NCBI GenBank assembly: GCA_949358305.1
Contig: OX442315.1
Span: 2,108,001-2,172,000, forward strand
Source: Strigamia acuminata
Lineage: Eukaryota > Arthropoda > Chilopoda > Geophilomorpha > Linotaeniidae
DNA length: 64,000 nt
Reading direction: 5' to 3'
Shown here: in pieces, positions 19,101 to 28,948 of the stretch
Layout: each line of letters opens with the position of its first letter
How positions within the stretch are numbered: the first letter of the stretch is position 1
Made by a program: the position numbers and the translations under genes
The notes under the pieces: model-generated
What the model saw: the letters and a program-made list of their open reading frames with translations, nothing else
Told to the model about the DNA's origin: nothing
The model's database searches: none

Positions 19101-20309
19101 AAGTTCGTTGAAATTAAGGCTTTGACCAAAGCCACGAGCGCTAACTGCGTTCAAGAATTAAGATCTGTTACAAACAGATGGGGACACCCCAAAAAGATTG
19201 TGAGCGATAACGGAAAACAATTTGTTTCCGATATTTACAATGAGTATTGCGAAATGTACAACATTCGCCCGTCTCATACGAGCACGTATCATGCCCAGGC
19301 GAACCCGACAGAGCGAGCCAATAGAGATATAAAGACGATGCTGGCCCTGTACACAGATGTGCACACGCAATGGCCACGTTATCTAGACGAATTCGCGTTT
19401 GCGATGAGAAATAATGTCTCAGCGGCAACAGGCTCAAGCCCAATGTTACTGAACACAGGACGAATCGTAACATTACCTTTCGACCCAAGGATTATTAAAC
19501 ATGCCAATCCATTTGACAAAGAAAATCCAGAAAAATATGTCAGAGTACTATTAGATATATTACGCAGATCGCATCAAGAGATGCATCGCAGAATTCAATT
19601 GAATTTTGAACGACATAGAAAAATACACGAACAAAAGTTCGTAATTACGGAGTTCGAAGTTGGAGATTTAGTTTGGAAACAAACTCACATTCTCTCGTGC
19701 GCAGATAAAAATATTTCTGCTGGTTTCGCGGAGAAGAGAGATGGTCCGTGGGAGATTACTAAAGTACTTCCTGGCGGAGCGTATAAATTACGCAAATTAG
19801 CTGATGGTTCGATTGAAAAATCAGTAAATATTAAAGCGTTGTATCCCTATACTCCGTCGTACCCGATTGAGACTTGGAAAATAGGACAAAAGTCCGCCTC
19901 TTACTCGCCTCAAGAAAATCCTAGATGGATGGACGAAGGTAATCAACTTCCGAATGCTGAAGAAATGGAATTAATTCCTGAAACTTCCTCAGAAATTCCA
20001 ATGGAATTATCCGACTCAACTTCAGTGCAGATTGACAAATCTGCACCCACAAAGTCTAAACATAGACATAGACAACGATTAACTGCTATAGAAAGGAAAG
20101 CGGCGTTAAAAAGAGGTGAAGTTCCAAAGAAACCGCCTCGAAAACCCCGCAAACCCCAACCGATAGTTCCACGAACTAGCACTCGTCCACGACGAGAACG
20201 AAAACCAAATCCTAAATATGCAGATGAAAATTTCGTGCGAAACATCACTGCAGTATTTAAAAAACCATACCAACAACGAGGAAAAGCCTCAAAGTTCTGT
20301 TGGAATTAA
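16110..20309 (+). CDS. pol: Pol of element B (protease, RT, RNase H, integrase)
   Basis: Uninterrupted -1 frame continuing from gag. Numbered from nt 16149: aspartic protease with MDTGAS (Asp97); reverse transcriptase with YLDD at about 442 and FGLCNAPCTFQ just before it; RNase H (TDASHEGLGAV, PELECLAVVWAIDRF); integrase H-H-C-C finger at about 891-932 (HPLSGHAGM, CTHCAQY); catalytic D, D and E near residues 960, 1019 and 1054 (NMDLMGP, VSDNGKQF, NPTERAN). The C-terminal tail is basic (RRERKPNPKYA). Length and domain order are those of a complete Ty3/gypsy Pol with no visible inactivating change. It would copy and integrate the element. Confidence 0.92.
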   Translation, partial: LDPGDEGLFHPPEVANATSESLFMDVDTTCLEVATSHSGGVEENLQEMTEQLKNLTLFPHKCYTKKFCRLRRLNRVIGGNNLHNITLGNNKDDPRMKITIGGLTYNALMDTGASQCYIGEQLLSETQALPEFLQEAPRNMMVNAVGVAHKPVGQITLCVQWADEFTPMNFIVLAKRVCGLILGHNFMRRQKISPHPHLQEFSCADKPNWSAPYESEEANLALAPLNRITFDYLGLSSTLNSIELTDVPVLTWDEKLVEESDCTPEQRLALREVVKSIPNVFRDQVGCTNVTQHRIKFKEGHSLPKMQYRMYNPAKRAIMTKLAAELEQDGLIEKAKGPFISHPVIVAKPDGSYRMCIDYRWLNAITEVEVIQMPSIDLLLHNTGPAKYFTSIDLVKGYYQVEMCKEDRPKTAFYTPNGPYQFVRMPFGLCNAPCTFQRLMEGILGSALQDYALVYLDDVIVYSDNWDDHLKHVRDVLERLNQANMTINKAKSRFGRTELKFLGHWIKPEGLFGDPDKISAIMKFPTPTCAKDIQRFHGMTNFFRKFVPNHGTIAAPYTRMMNEKTPFEWGDEQTEAFNKIKELLCGDNCLHKPNMTLPFVVMTDASHEGLGAVLCQDVDIFDEKKQKSISVPRPVAYASRVLRGAEKRYTTPELECLAVVWAIDRFKPYLEYGTFTLESDAEALKWLMRTPEPSGKFGRWALRIQCGNFKIVFRKGAANQVADALSRAPLTEEDIPLQDHVEPVEIKQYWPEWDGNPSVSLNRAPEKREYLASVRSYFSENSKECSEEKEGEEVQETLYSALTEVLKEVPPTRREIINAQLLDNECKRIREYLLNNKVVGIPQSEIKEWKNKVKNYCLDKKEVDGDQMIIYFNPSFEEELNDSGNGFKAVVPSSLVKRVLFACHGHPLSGHAGMSKTLEKTRLIYFWPGMSRSVRNYVKSCTHCAQYKPIQQKRHAAPYTPHNMTNPWECINMDLMGPKPAGRSQNQYIFVIIDNCTKFVEIKALTKATSANCVQELRSVTNRWGHPKKIVSDNGKQFVSDIYNEYCEMYNIRPSHTSTYHAQANPTERANRDIKTMLALYTDVHTQWPRYLDEFAFAMRNNVSAATGSSPMLLNTGRIVTLPFDPRIIKHANPFDKENPEKYVRVLLDILRRSHQEMHRRIQLNFERHRKIHEQKFVITEFEVGDLVWKQTHILSCADKNISAGFAEKRDGPWEITKVLPGGAYKLRKLADGSIEKSVNIKALYPYTPSYPIETWKIGQKSASYSPQENPRWMDEGNQLPNAEEMELIPETSSEIPMELSDSTSVQIDKSAPTKSKHRHRQRLTAIERKAALKRGEVPKKPPRKPRKPQPIVPRTSTRPRRERKPNPKYADENFVRNITAVFKKPYQQRGKASKFCWN

Positions 20310-21363
20310 TAAGTTTTATTCAAAACTTGAAGACTGTAATTATTTACATGTCCGACAGGTGTAGTGATTTATAATCTCAACACCGGGGGACAAGATATTA
20401 CGATATTTATTGAAATTTATATTAAAAATATGAATTTGTTGCGAGGACTTAAATATTCGATAGAATATTTTAATTTTTTGGTCGTATTTACATGTATTTT
20501 AACCAAAATACAGAGAATTACTTTGAAAAGTGATAATCTCGCGTAATTACGAAGGTACGAGACTTACGAGGTGTGATTAAACCTCGAACCCGACAATTAA
20601 TAGGGAATAAAATTCCCAGGGTTCATTGCACACAAAACACTTCGTAACACACGTGGATATAAGTGACTTCGTCCCTTCGTCCCTCTTCACTTTTCGACTC
20701 GAGATTTCAACGCTAATTCATTTAGTCGACTCAAGCAGGGAAACAAGCTTCAACAGTAAGTAGTTTTCGTTATTATTCTTTGACCAAAGAATTGCAAAAA
20801 TTGTTCGCAACAATTGAAAAATATCGGCGTCCCGATAAAAGTTAAAAAATTCACGTGTATTATAAGCGTGAATCGGCATTAAATCACTCTGGAAGTTTAG
20901 CTATTCAGTCGAATAGTTGGTTTTAAAATTAATAATGAATTATTAAGTTTAAGTATGTAGGCACTAATTATTTAAATCAAGTCGCGGTCGAGGCTTGCAT
21001 AAATTATTTGGCGATGAATTTCCGATATGAGATATTTATTAGACTAAGTGTTAATTAATTAATACGAAAAAGTTATCTTTGATACTCGGAAGTTGGGTTA
21101 AATAGTTTACAAAATTAAAGGGAATTTTTCTTTGAAAAATCAACAAGTTGCGATTTTCAATGAAAATCGTTGTCAGGCGAGTCCATTTTTTCGTGTCATA
21201 AACACAAGGGGAATGTGACTCATTAGTGTCACGTGTTAAGGGTTATAAATAACTCAAGTTGTGTATTTTCGTTGCGAACAATACGTTTTAATTCTTTGGA
21301 CTCAAGGAATGATTATTTAGAGTGGAATTATTTTTTAATAAAATAATGTATTTGCGTCTGCAG
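20310..21363 (+). other. pol-ORF3 spacer of B with candidate splice acceptor
   Basis: About 1 kb of non-coding, AT-rich sequence with small palindromes (GATTTTCAATGAAAATC near 21153). It ends in TTTGCGTCTGCAG directly before the ATG of ORF3. This is a good 3' splice site at 21362-21363, suggesting that ORF3 is expressed from a spliced subgenomic RNA. The donor was not identified. Confidence 0.55.
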
Positions 21364-22884
21364 ATGGGAAGTGGTAAACACCGCTCAAAACGGAGTCATC
21401 GACGACACCGTCATGAAAGCTCGTCCAGCTCGTCCACCTCGTCTAGTGACGAGCAACGCCGTTCAGCGGAACGTGCTTACATGAGGGCCCAACCGATACC
21501 GACGGCGCCCGCCTCGATGTACGCCCTGACTCCGCTGCAACTCGCGACGCTAAATTGGCTCAGTGTCCATCCGGACGGATTTCCGCTCGATTTGAATGCG
21601 ATGATGCAGGCCCCGTCCACTTCGGCACAACCGACTGTTTATGAGTCGGCGCAAATGGCCCCGCTGGCCCAGGTGGCGTATCCGCCCGCGAACGTTATCA
21701 ACGTCCCGTTGGCCCCGCATTCGCCAGAATTTCGGCCGCCAACTGCAAGCGTGGCGCCCACCGTCGCCAACCCGTCAAATGCAGCTGCACCGACTGTGGC
21801 AGGACAACCAACGTCTGTTGCACATCTTCCTGCCGGTGCTGAATCTTCGGCATCCGAATACGGATGGAACGAGCCGCCGCCGGGCGCTTTGCGTTATTCT
21901 GAGCCTGTTTCTCGCAACCGCGAGTACCGAGCGGCCAACAAGGCCAGAAAGAAGGACGAGAAGGCCCGCCTGCGCAAAGAACAGTGCGAGCGTGACATGG
22001 CAGCCGGAATACCTCACGATAACATCGTGACGGACCAGGCCACGGAGACGATCTGCCCATTTTGCGTCGGCTGTGGGTGGTGCTGCGATGCATCCGCAGG
22101 TTCCTCATTAATGAGATGTCCCAACTGCCGTGGAAGAAAAACGCGACCGCGTTCGGAGCCGTGGCGCAAGGAGGTTCAGCCCCACGTGGTGAAAGGCATT
22201 AAGCCGAATGAGAAGCGATGTTGGGCTCACTGCCCCAAGTGCCGATTGTTTTTGAACAGCCGTGGCGAAGCGGTTTACATCGACCCGCGCTTCCTCACCT
22301 GGGCCCGCGCTGAAGCCAACGCCGGCGTAAGAGTCGAACTCCTTCGACAGTCGCCGCCGCCGTCTGAAGACTCCGAAGTTTCAACTGAAACTGTCCAGGC
22401 CGTCGAGAGCGCCGGAAGCGAGGTGCAGGAAGAATTCGTTCGACCGAGAACGATGTCGCGTGGACGAGGCTGTCTGACGCTCGACCGAGCAAGAGAAATC
22501 GCCAAGGTTCAACGAACCAATATCTTGGCACGAGGGCGAGCTCGTAAGCTTCAACAGGCCGTAGAAGCACCGTCTAAACCCGTGGAGGATCCTCCAGCGG
22601 TCGTAACCGACGTGTCGAGCGCTCCTATCGCGTCTAAGTCCGAGACTTCGGACGACGCTCAGTTTGAGGACGCCGAAGAGCTGCTTTCCGTCGTCGATTT
22701 CGTGGCGGAGTTGCTCGAGGATCTGCCGTTCCCACCTCCGAGTCCGGATGAGATGGAAGCGCCGGAGGAAGCCGTGTTTTCCGCCGTCTCGGCAGAGGCG
22801 ACTGAAGAGTCGGATTTCCTGACTTCTGCCGAAGTCGAGAAACCAGAAGTGAAGGATCCGACTGAAGTCGAAAAGAAGGATTAA
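21364..22884 (+). CDS. ORF3 of element B: Cys-cluster protein of unknown function
   Basis: 506 codons from ATG 21364, chosen because it directly follows a splice-acceptor-like AG. The open frame extends 14 codons further upstream to 21322. Counted from 21322: a basic SR/H-rich N terminus (about 15-50), a Pro/Ala-rich middle (60-190), a charged segment, and a Cys cluster with residues at 245, 248, 251, 254, 255, 266, 269, 300, 304 and 307 (CPFCVGCGWC, then CPNCRGRK, then CPKC). The C terminus is acidic and proline-rich. The Cys pattern resembles a zinc-binding DnaJ-type or ribbon fold. There is no signal peptide or membrane helix, so it is not an envelope. It is visibly GC-richer than gag and pol, which suggests a separate origin. 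No homologue was recognised. Confidence 0.8.
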   Translation: MGSGKHRSKRSHRRHRHESSSSSSTSSSDEQRRSAERAYMRAQPIPTAPASMYALTPLQLATLNWLSVHPDGFPLDLNAMMQAPSTSAQPTVYESAQMAPLAQVAYPPANVINVPLAPHSPEFRPPTASVAPTVANPSNAAAPTVAGQPTSVAHLPAGAESSASEYGWNEPPPGALRYSEPVSRNREYRAANKARKKDEKARLRKEQCERDMAAGIPHDNIVTDQATETICPFCVGCGWCCDASAGSSLMRCPNCRGRKTRPRSEPWRKEVQPHVVKGIKPNEKRCWAHCPKCRLFLNSRGEAVYIDPRFLTWARAEANAGVRVELLRQSPPPSEDSEVSTETVQAVESAGSEVQEEFVRPRTMSRGRGCLTLDRAREIAKVQRTNILARGRARKLQQAVEAPSKPVEDPPAVVTDVSSAPIASKSETSDDAQFEDAEELLSVVDFVAELLEDLPFPPPSPDEMEAPEEAVFSAVSAEATEESDFLTSAEVEKPEVKDPTEVEKKD

Positions 22885-23620
22885 AAGGGACAAATTAACA
22901 TTCGTTATTTTTCCGAGTGGATATTTTTGACTAAAATAATCCAAGTGTTTTGTTGTGTTTTTGCAATTACGAAATATTCTCATGAGTGTTGTGTTTGTTT
23001 GGTTTCAAGATTTTGAACTAATCATTAAATACTCGAACGAGTATAGTTTAATTTTAAAATTGGATTCAATTTAATTTGTTTTGTTTTTCGAATTCAATTT
23101 GGATATTTATTTGAATTAATCATATTAATATCTGTGTGATTGTTTAGTTTATTTTTCATAATTATTTGTGAAAATTGTGTTTGTTTTTGCTTTGATCGAA
23201 GCGTTGAAGAATTTCAAGTTGAAATTCGTTAATTTTTTATGACAATCGTAATAAAAAATGAGTAGTTTAGATTTTCGATAAATAAAGTTTTGCATAAATT
23301 TATTTTATTGATTATCTTGTTGATTAATAAACTATGAAAAAGTTTATTTGACGGAGAAATAAAATTTCTATCGAAATTAGTTTCTCGAGCATGTATCCAT
23401 GTTCGGACGAGTTCATTTCCGTCGCCTAGCAACCGGGAGTTGCGCAGTGCAGAGAAGCCGATTAGTCTAACCGGGTGGCGAAGTTTCTGAAAGAAATAAC
23501 ATGATTAAGTTAATAAAATACTTACCAAGTGGATTAATTCGATAGAATTAGGTGAACAATCTTATCCATTAAGAATGACAATCGAGAGTTAGTAAACTCT
23601 ATGCTTGTCACCGGGGGATG
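22885..23620 (+). other. 3' non-coding region and polypurine tract of B
   Basis: AT-rich, no gene. At about 23428-23490 it holds a segment resembling the leader at 13463-13520. The polypurine tract CCGGGGGATG (23611-23620) directly precedes the LTR; element C has the equivalent AGGGGGATG. Confidence 0.6.
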
Positions 23621-25372
23621 TGTGATGATTACAAATCGATAGTTATCAATGTTCACCATAGATGGCGCTGTTTAACCAACGCGCGTATTTCAAACTCGGT
23701 TAAAACTAAAAAGTGTGATAAATAATTATTTAGACACGGTGAATAAAATATAACTATTTTATTCGACATAAACTAAGTATTAATTACTTGATGATGTTGA
23801 TTCTATCGAATCAATATCCACATTACTTACCTGTCGAAGGGAACCAATCGGACCCTTCTGGACCCCAACTGGGCCCATCTGGACATAGTCATATATTAGG
23901 TCCGGACTAGTGACCCACGAATCCGTCGATTCGTACGCTGATTGGCTGTCGCCAATCTAGTAGTTCTACAGAACTATATAAGCTCCAGTTTCTCACCCAC
24001 CCCCTGGCTTGATTTTGATAACTGAACTTGTATATTGTCTGTAGTTGAATTGTTATCGTTTGATTTCATTATTCTCTATCGACACATCAGGCCACCTCAG
24101 TTCTCCACAATTAGTATTCATTACTATTTTGTTATTACTGTTGTAGGGCCTTTTCGGGAAGGCCAACTCCGGTAATAGACATGCATTCGCATGAAATGGC
24201 CCCGTAACGTTAGCCAGCTGTTCTACGGGACAGTAGGACTTCGTACGGTGGCTTAATATAACGGTCGTATACAGTACGACCTTGCTAAATGAAAGTAGGT
24301 CTCTCAGCTAACTGGCCACAGTCCGCTGCAGGATGGTTGTTGTAAACAGCCCACGCAGGTTCCCGTCTTTCTACGATTGGTCCTTCCGCTCGTTAAAAGT
24401 CGGTAAAGGCCTAATGCACAGGTAACACGCCGGGTTGGTAGCCCGTGAGTAATATCTGCAGATGTTGCGATAAATAACTACCTGGATAATGGTAATCCAA
24501 CGGCAGTGGCCAAATAATATTTTACCCGGTGCTCGATCGTTGGATCCCGCCATCGTAAGGCATGCTGGCGGATGGAGGAGTCAAATCCTCCCGCGATGGT
24601 TCTCTCGACCGTCGTGACGGTCCCCGCCCCATCATACCCTCCGGGTTAGTAACCCGTGAATGATATAAAATATATCATGTTAAACAAATTACTCGGGCAT
24701 TGGTAATCCTGTATTGGCAATATCTTTTAGACCCGGTAAGTCCATAGAAATGTTTACCTGGTGGTTGGTACCACCGATAGCGAGTTAAAGCACACAATTA
24801 AATACTCGGCGCCTGATCACGAGATCTTGTCGTCGTAAGGCATGCTGGCGGATGGAGTCTCAACAACTCCCGCGACGTTCTCTCAATTGTCGTGACGGTC
24901 CCCGCCCAATTAATATTTATACAACAATTCATTTGTTGTATTCCACTAATTACTTTACTTTTATTCATTTGAAACAATGGAATATTCTGCCGAATATTCC
25001 TGTTTATACGAAGGACTCTTCGCATATTTAGATAATCGATGCTGCGGACCAAATACGTCTCCGTAGCGATATTTGTGACGATGCCGCAAGTCAGCCGTAT
25101 CCCTCTGGCTTCGCCCGGATCCTCAACCAGTTGATGCCGCCCGTTTACACGCGTGAAGAACCCATTTTTTGTTATCATTAATATTTAGTAATAAATATGT
25201 TAAGTCACACTAAAACTGTAAGTTATTTCTATTCGATCACGTATTCATGTTTGTGAAGGCTTCCGTAGCTTATCTCGGTTAGGTTGTTGCTAAACTTAGC
25301 AACGTCTTGTATAAACCGATTAGTTATCTATCTTAAATGGCTATTAAACCAGCCAAAAGTAGAATCGTCACA
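23621..25372 (+). repeat. 3' LTR of element B, complete
   Basis: 1752 bp, starting TGTGATGATT after the polypurine tract and ending AATCGTCACA. Positions 24082-25372 match the 5' LTR with one visible difference (CTTCGCA here, CTTTGCA at 12228-12234). Confidence 0.9.
23975..23982 (+). promoter_or_regulatory. TATA box in B 3' LTR
   Basis: TATATAAG, followed about 25-30 bp later by a pyrimidine-rich likely start region. It is absent from the truncated 5' LTR. Confidence 0.55.
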
Positions 25373-26019
25373 AGTTTACTTTAAGAACAGCGAAATTCAT
25401 TCGAGCAGCCAGGAAAATTGCAAATGAGAGGCTTGAAAAGCAATCAGCAAAAAGTAAGAAAAGGTTTGATGAAGATAGAGTCAACAAGGAGTTTGAACCA
25501 GGTGAATTGGTATATCTGAAAACCATTAATAGAAAAGTTGGCTTGTCAGAGAAGCTTTTACCGCAATTTTCCGGCCCATATGAAATTGTGCGAAGAACTG
25601 CACCGAATGATTATGAAATAATCAATTCAACAAGAAAGAAAAGTGATATAGTGAATGTAGAAAGATTAAAACCGTATAAAGAACGAGTTGAACCAGAAAT
25701 AGACGAAGTTTTGAAAGAATTACCAGAAAAGAAAGTGAAATTTGCTGATAAAGTAAAGAAAATCAGTAAAAAAGGACAAAGTGTAGAAGAAAACATCGAA
25801 AAACCAGTCGAAATGACGAAAATCAAACCGAGAGAACGTTACATAGACGATACAGAACAAATCTCATTAAAATCGCTATTTGAACCACAGCCTTTGATAG
25901 GAACTAATGAAAATCAACTTAAAAATCCGCCACAAGATGGCGCAAATACACAAAAAGACGATTTCCGGTCGCGCAGACTCAGACCGCAGAAACGAAAAGA
26001 TTATCGCCATTGCTACTGA
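25373..26019 (+). pseudogene. pol: Pol of element A, 3' part (integrase C terminus)
   Basis: Continues the integrase of A after element B. It contains the GPY/F-type motif (SGPYEIVRR), a long Lys/Glu-rich tail, and the basic C terminus (FRSRRLRPQKRKDY) that is also found in F and H. It is closely similar to F at 41772-42400. About 135 bp between this piece and the one ending at 11293 are missing. Confidence 0.85.
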
Positions 26020-26908
26020 TTCTTGCTACGGTGAACACGAACTCATAGTGTGACCCGGAAACAAAATCCTTTTTTTTTGTCTATTTATTTATATTTTGTG
26101 TATAATATTGTGTTTCAAAAGGTTTGTACGAATGATATTAATAATTTTAAGTGATTTTAGAGATGAATTTTGAGGTTTTAAACGTTTTTTTGAGCGATTT
26201 TCGTAAGGTGAAACTAATCGCCATGTTCGTTCATTCGTGTTAGAATTTTAATTAGGTGAAAATGTTTTAAACTAAAATTTTAAATAATTAAGAGTAAAAT
26301 TTAATGACACATTAGTGTGAAATAAAATGATTTTAAAGCATAAATAAGAAGTAATGAAAGTGCGAATGGCGGGGACGCTAAAGGACCCAACGCGATCTTC
26401 GTTCATCTGCATTGAATTTTAATTAGGCTTAATAATTTGGGTAAAGTTTTAAAATTATAAAATGCTGAATTTAATAGCATAGTAGAGTAAATTAAAAATA
26501 AATTTCAAAGAGAAAATTTGAAAAATTTAGTTCTAACAACACGAATGATTCGAGACGCGATAAGTGAATTCATTGCGAATTTTGTTAAAATTGAATAAGT
26601 CGGATGAATGTAAATATTTTTCGATGGAAATTTGATTGAATTTTGATAAGAATAATTTATTGTAAATAAGTAAAATGGAATAAGTTGATGTTTGTTTTTG
26701 AAAATATTAATGATTTTTTTTAAAGAAAACTTTTAGGAATTGTTAGAAGTTTGAAGTTTATTATGGAATATTTATTTACAATAGGAATAATTTTATTTAT
26801 TAGGCATAATATAGTTGACATTATTTAATTTCATTTTGTTTTGTTGTATTTTCTTCATAAGTAGGTTGGAACCGTTCAGTGCTTAGTGACAGTGCGAAGG
26901 ACCGTCAA
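26020..26908 (+). other. pol-ORF3 spacer of A with candidate splice acceptor
   Basis: AT-rich non-coding sequence, recognisably homologous to the 3' region of F. Its end has a pyrimidine-rich run (TTTTGTTGTATTTTCTTCATAAG, about 26838-26861) with AG at 26861 or 26864, about 45 bp before the ORF3 ATG. This looks like a 3' splice site for a subgenomic ORF3 message. Confidence 0.5.
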
Positions 26909-27270
26909 ATGGAAAATATGGCGAGCAAATTCGACAGGATGGACATCCATTCGAGCTCAGATGAGAGTGACGAGTTTGAAATACCAGAATACGAACCAAC
27001 CAAACCGATTGAAGTTGAGCCGATTGAACCAACTGAAGAGTCAACGGACTTAAACGACGTAATGCCTGATCGAGCTGAAGTAGAGATCGACCCGATGGCC
27101 ATGTGGAACTGGTACGACAGGAGTATAGACCTGAACAATCCAACAGCGGGTACCAGTAAAACGATTAAGTTGGAAGACATAGTCCAGTTCGAGCGCCCAT
27201 TTACCAACAGACGTAAGAAAGGTCACAGCCAGCCACCAATGATGCTAGATCCAAATGACCCGAAGTATAT
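26909..27270 (+). pseudogene. ORF3 of element A, N-terminal part, interrupted by element H
   Basis: About 120 codons from ATG 26909. The sequence is strongly acidic (SSSDESDEFEIPEYEP and a run of PIE repeats), then becomes basic (NRRKKGH). The native frame ends at KY where H inserted; the following TWPD and stop at 27289 come from the H LTR. The protein resumes at 35501. The two parts are in the same frame and total 480 codons, the same as if H and one ATAT copy were absent. The acidic part is not recognised; the peptidase domain is in the other half. Confidence 0.8.
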
Positions 27271-27777
27271 TGTTACGTGGCCAGACTGACTACTGTTTGA
27301 CCACGTAAATACTTATGTATTATAACTGGGGGTTTGTAATTGCATTAAGTTAAACTAGCATTTAAACTGTGTTGCTAATAAGAAGGAAATGAAGAGGACT
27401 CATTGTATTATTATTAAAATATAACAGTATGTTTATTAAACCATAAATACAATCTGAAAACAAATATAATTTAACTTAAACTAAATTCTAAAACTATCTT
27501 AAAAATAACCTAAGACTAAATAAGCATGAATAACTTTTGGGATGGGGAAACCTAGAGATGCCACAGCAATAACTGCTTGTCAACCTCTGTGCCCATTTGG
27601 CTCTTGTCAAACATTAAATAGAGCTCGATCGTTCTATTATTCAGTGATAGGTAAAGTCATTACCTCATCCGCTTAAGGCGGACTCTAGTGAGAGTTTTAG
27701 GGGTTATTCTCTAATGATTAACTACGGAAGCGAGGTGGCGACAGCTGATTCACAGCGTGCTCGTCCACCGCGTAACA
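27271..27777 (-). repeat. 3' LTR of element H
   Basis: 507 bp, TGTTACGTGG to CGCGTAACA on the plus strand. A pyrimidine-rich CCCCCTCCTTT follows at 27778-27790, which is the polypurine tract of the reverse-strand element. Confidence 0.9.
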
Positions 27778-28276
27778 GCCCCCTCCTTTAGCTTTTTCGG
27801 ACTCTCGAAAACAAAATACCTAAATAATTACCCCAATTAGCTAACCATGTTATTCATGTTTATAAGTCTGTTTCCCATGTTATTCATGCTTTTACATAAT
27901 TCACACTTCATTTCAAACAATAAAATAATCAAACACAATTTCAAACTATGAAATCAAATGATATGTCAATTTCAACACAATACACTCTATAAAGATAACA
28001 CTTTTTGCTGTTTTTCTCACTTATATTAATTTTTTTGTTTACAGTTTTCCTATTTTCTATACAAACTAATAACTCAAAGAAATAATGCATTACATTCAAT
28101 GTGAATGAAAAATGAAAACAATTACAAAATCAAAAAAAAAAATAATATCAAATTCAAAATAATGAAAGAATTACGCTGTCTCTGCTCGCTCCAGTATACC
28201 TGGGCTCACATCATTGACAAAACAATGAAACAAATAATACAAAAAAAATAATATACACACAACACTTAATGTCCAA
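27778..28276 (-). other. 3' non-coding region of H
   Basis: Polypurine tract next to the LTR, then AT-rich sequence without a gene. Confidence 0.5.
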
Positions 28277-28408
28277 TTAAGGCTGGTTTTCCTCCTTTTC
28301 GAATGGGATCAACTTCTCGTGTAGAATTTCGTACACTATACGCTGGCGCAATTCGATGGGATGGCCATGGCGCATGTTGTCCCTATCCTTGATATACGGT
28401 CCATTCAA
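28277..28408 (-). pseudogene. Remnant of the peptidase ORF3 in element H (C-terminal tail)
   Basis: The reverse strand reads about 43 codons ending in TAA at 28277. The stretch with RDNM, IELRQRIVYEIL and KLIPFEKEE aligns with the last part of A ORF3 (RDLM, SELRVRILYEIQ, KFEPFEE). The catalytic domain upstream is gone; 28409-28948 is AT-rich with no coding sequence. This shows that ORF3 was part of the common ancestor of A and H. Confidence 0.75.
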
Positions 28409-28948
28409 GTTTAATATGTACAAAAATTAAATTAAATTCATTAATGACCAATATAATATACAATCAATTTGTCTAAATTTCATTAAATTTCTAACTTTAT
28501 ACAATATTCAAATTATTTCATCTAAACCAATTAAATATTCATAACTATTTCTATTAAATTCCAAAATTAAATGCTAAGTTACATTTTGAAAAATGTGCTA
28601 AGTTCGCTTTATTTGCTGGAAAAATGGCGATAGATTCGTTTCGTTTCGTTCACTTTCGGGACTTTTATTAATATCTTCCAAAATCCATGAGAATTGTCTT
28701 AAATCTGTTCAAATCATCAAGTAAATTCAAGTTATTCTTGGTTCACTGCAAATAACTTGCGTTCGCCTCAAAAAAACAAGAAAATACAACATCAAAATCA
28801 CATCACGTCTCGCCTACGTTCATTTCAACTTTCGTCAAACAAAAGTACCTACTTTCTCCAAAACTACACAAAATCCTCGTCAATCACGTCTCGAATAACA
28901 GCAATTCCCTTTGCTCACTGCAAATAACTTGCGTTCACTCAAGGAAAG
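28409..28948 (-). other. Non-coding spacer in H
   Basis: AT-rich, nothing recognised. It occupies the place of the pol-ORF3 spacer and the lost part of ORF3. Confidence 0.4.

Larger units (their letters stand above)
11294..25372 (+). mobile_element. Element B: Ty3/gypsy retrotransposon with accessory ORF3, 5' LTR truncated
   Basis: LTR termini are TGTGATGATT and AATCGTCACA (imperfect inverted repeats). The 3' LTR is complete (23621-25372, 1752 bp). The 5' LTR starts 461 bp into the LTR and matches its partner over 1291 bp with one visible substitution. Inside are gag, pol by -1 frameshift, and a third ORF. All three are uninterrupted. The insertion lies in A pol. The missing 5' LTR end and about 135 missing bp of A are explained by one later deletion across the left junction. 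Confidence 0.88.

Noticed and set aside
21364-22884. B ORF3 as an envelope gene
   Set aside because: It has the env position and a splice-acceptor-like start, but no signal peptide, no membrane helix and no cleavage or glycosylation pattern.
22381-22983. 200-residue reverse frame across B ORF3
   Set aside because: Antisense shadow in a GC-rich gene; no motif, no start context.
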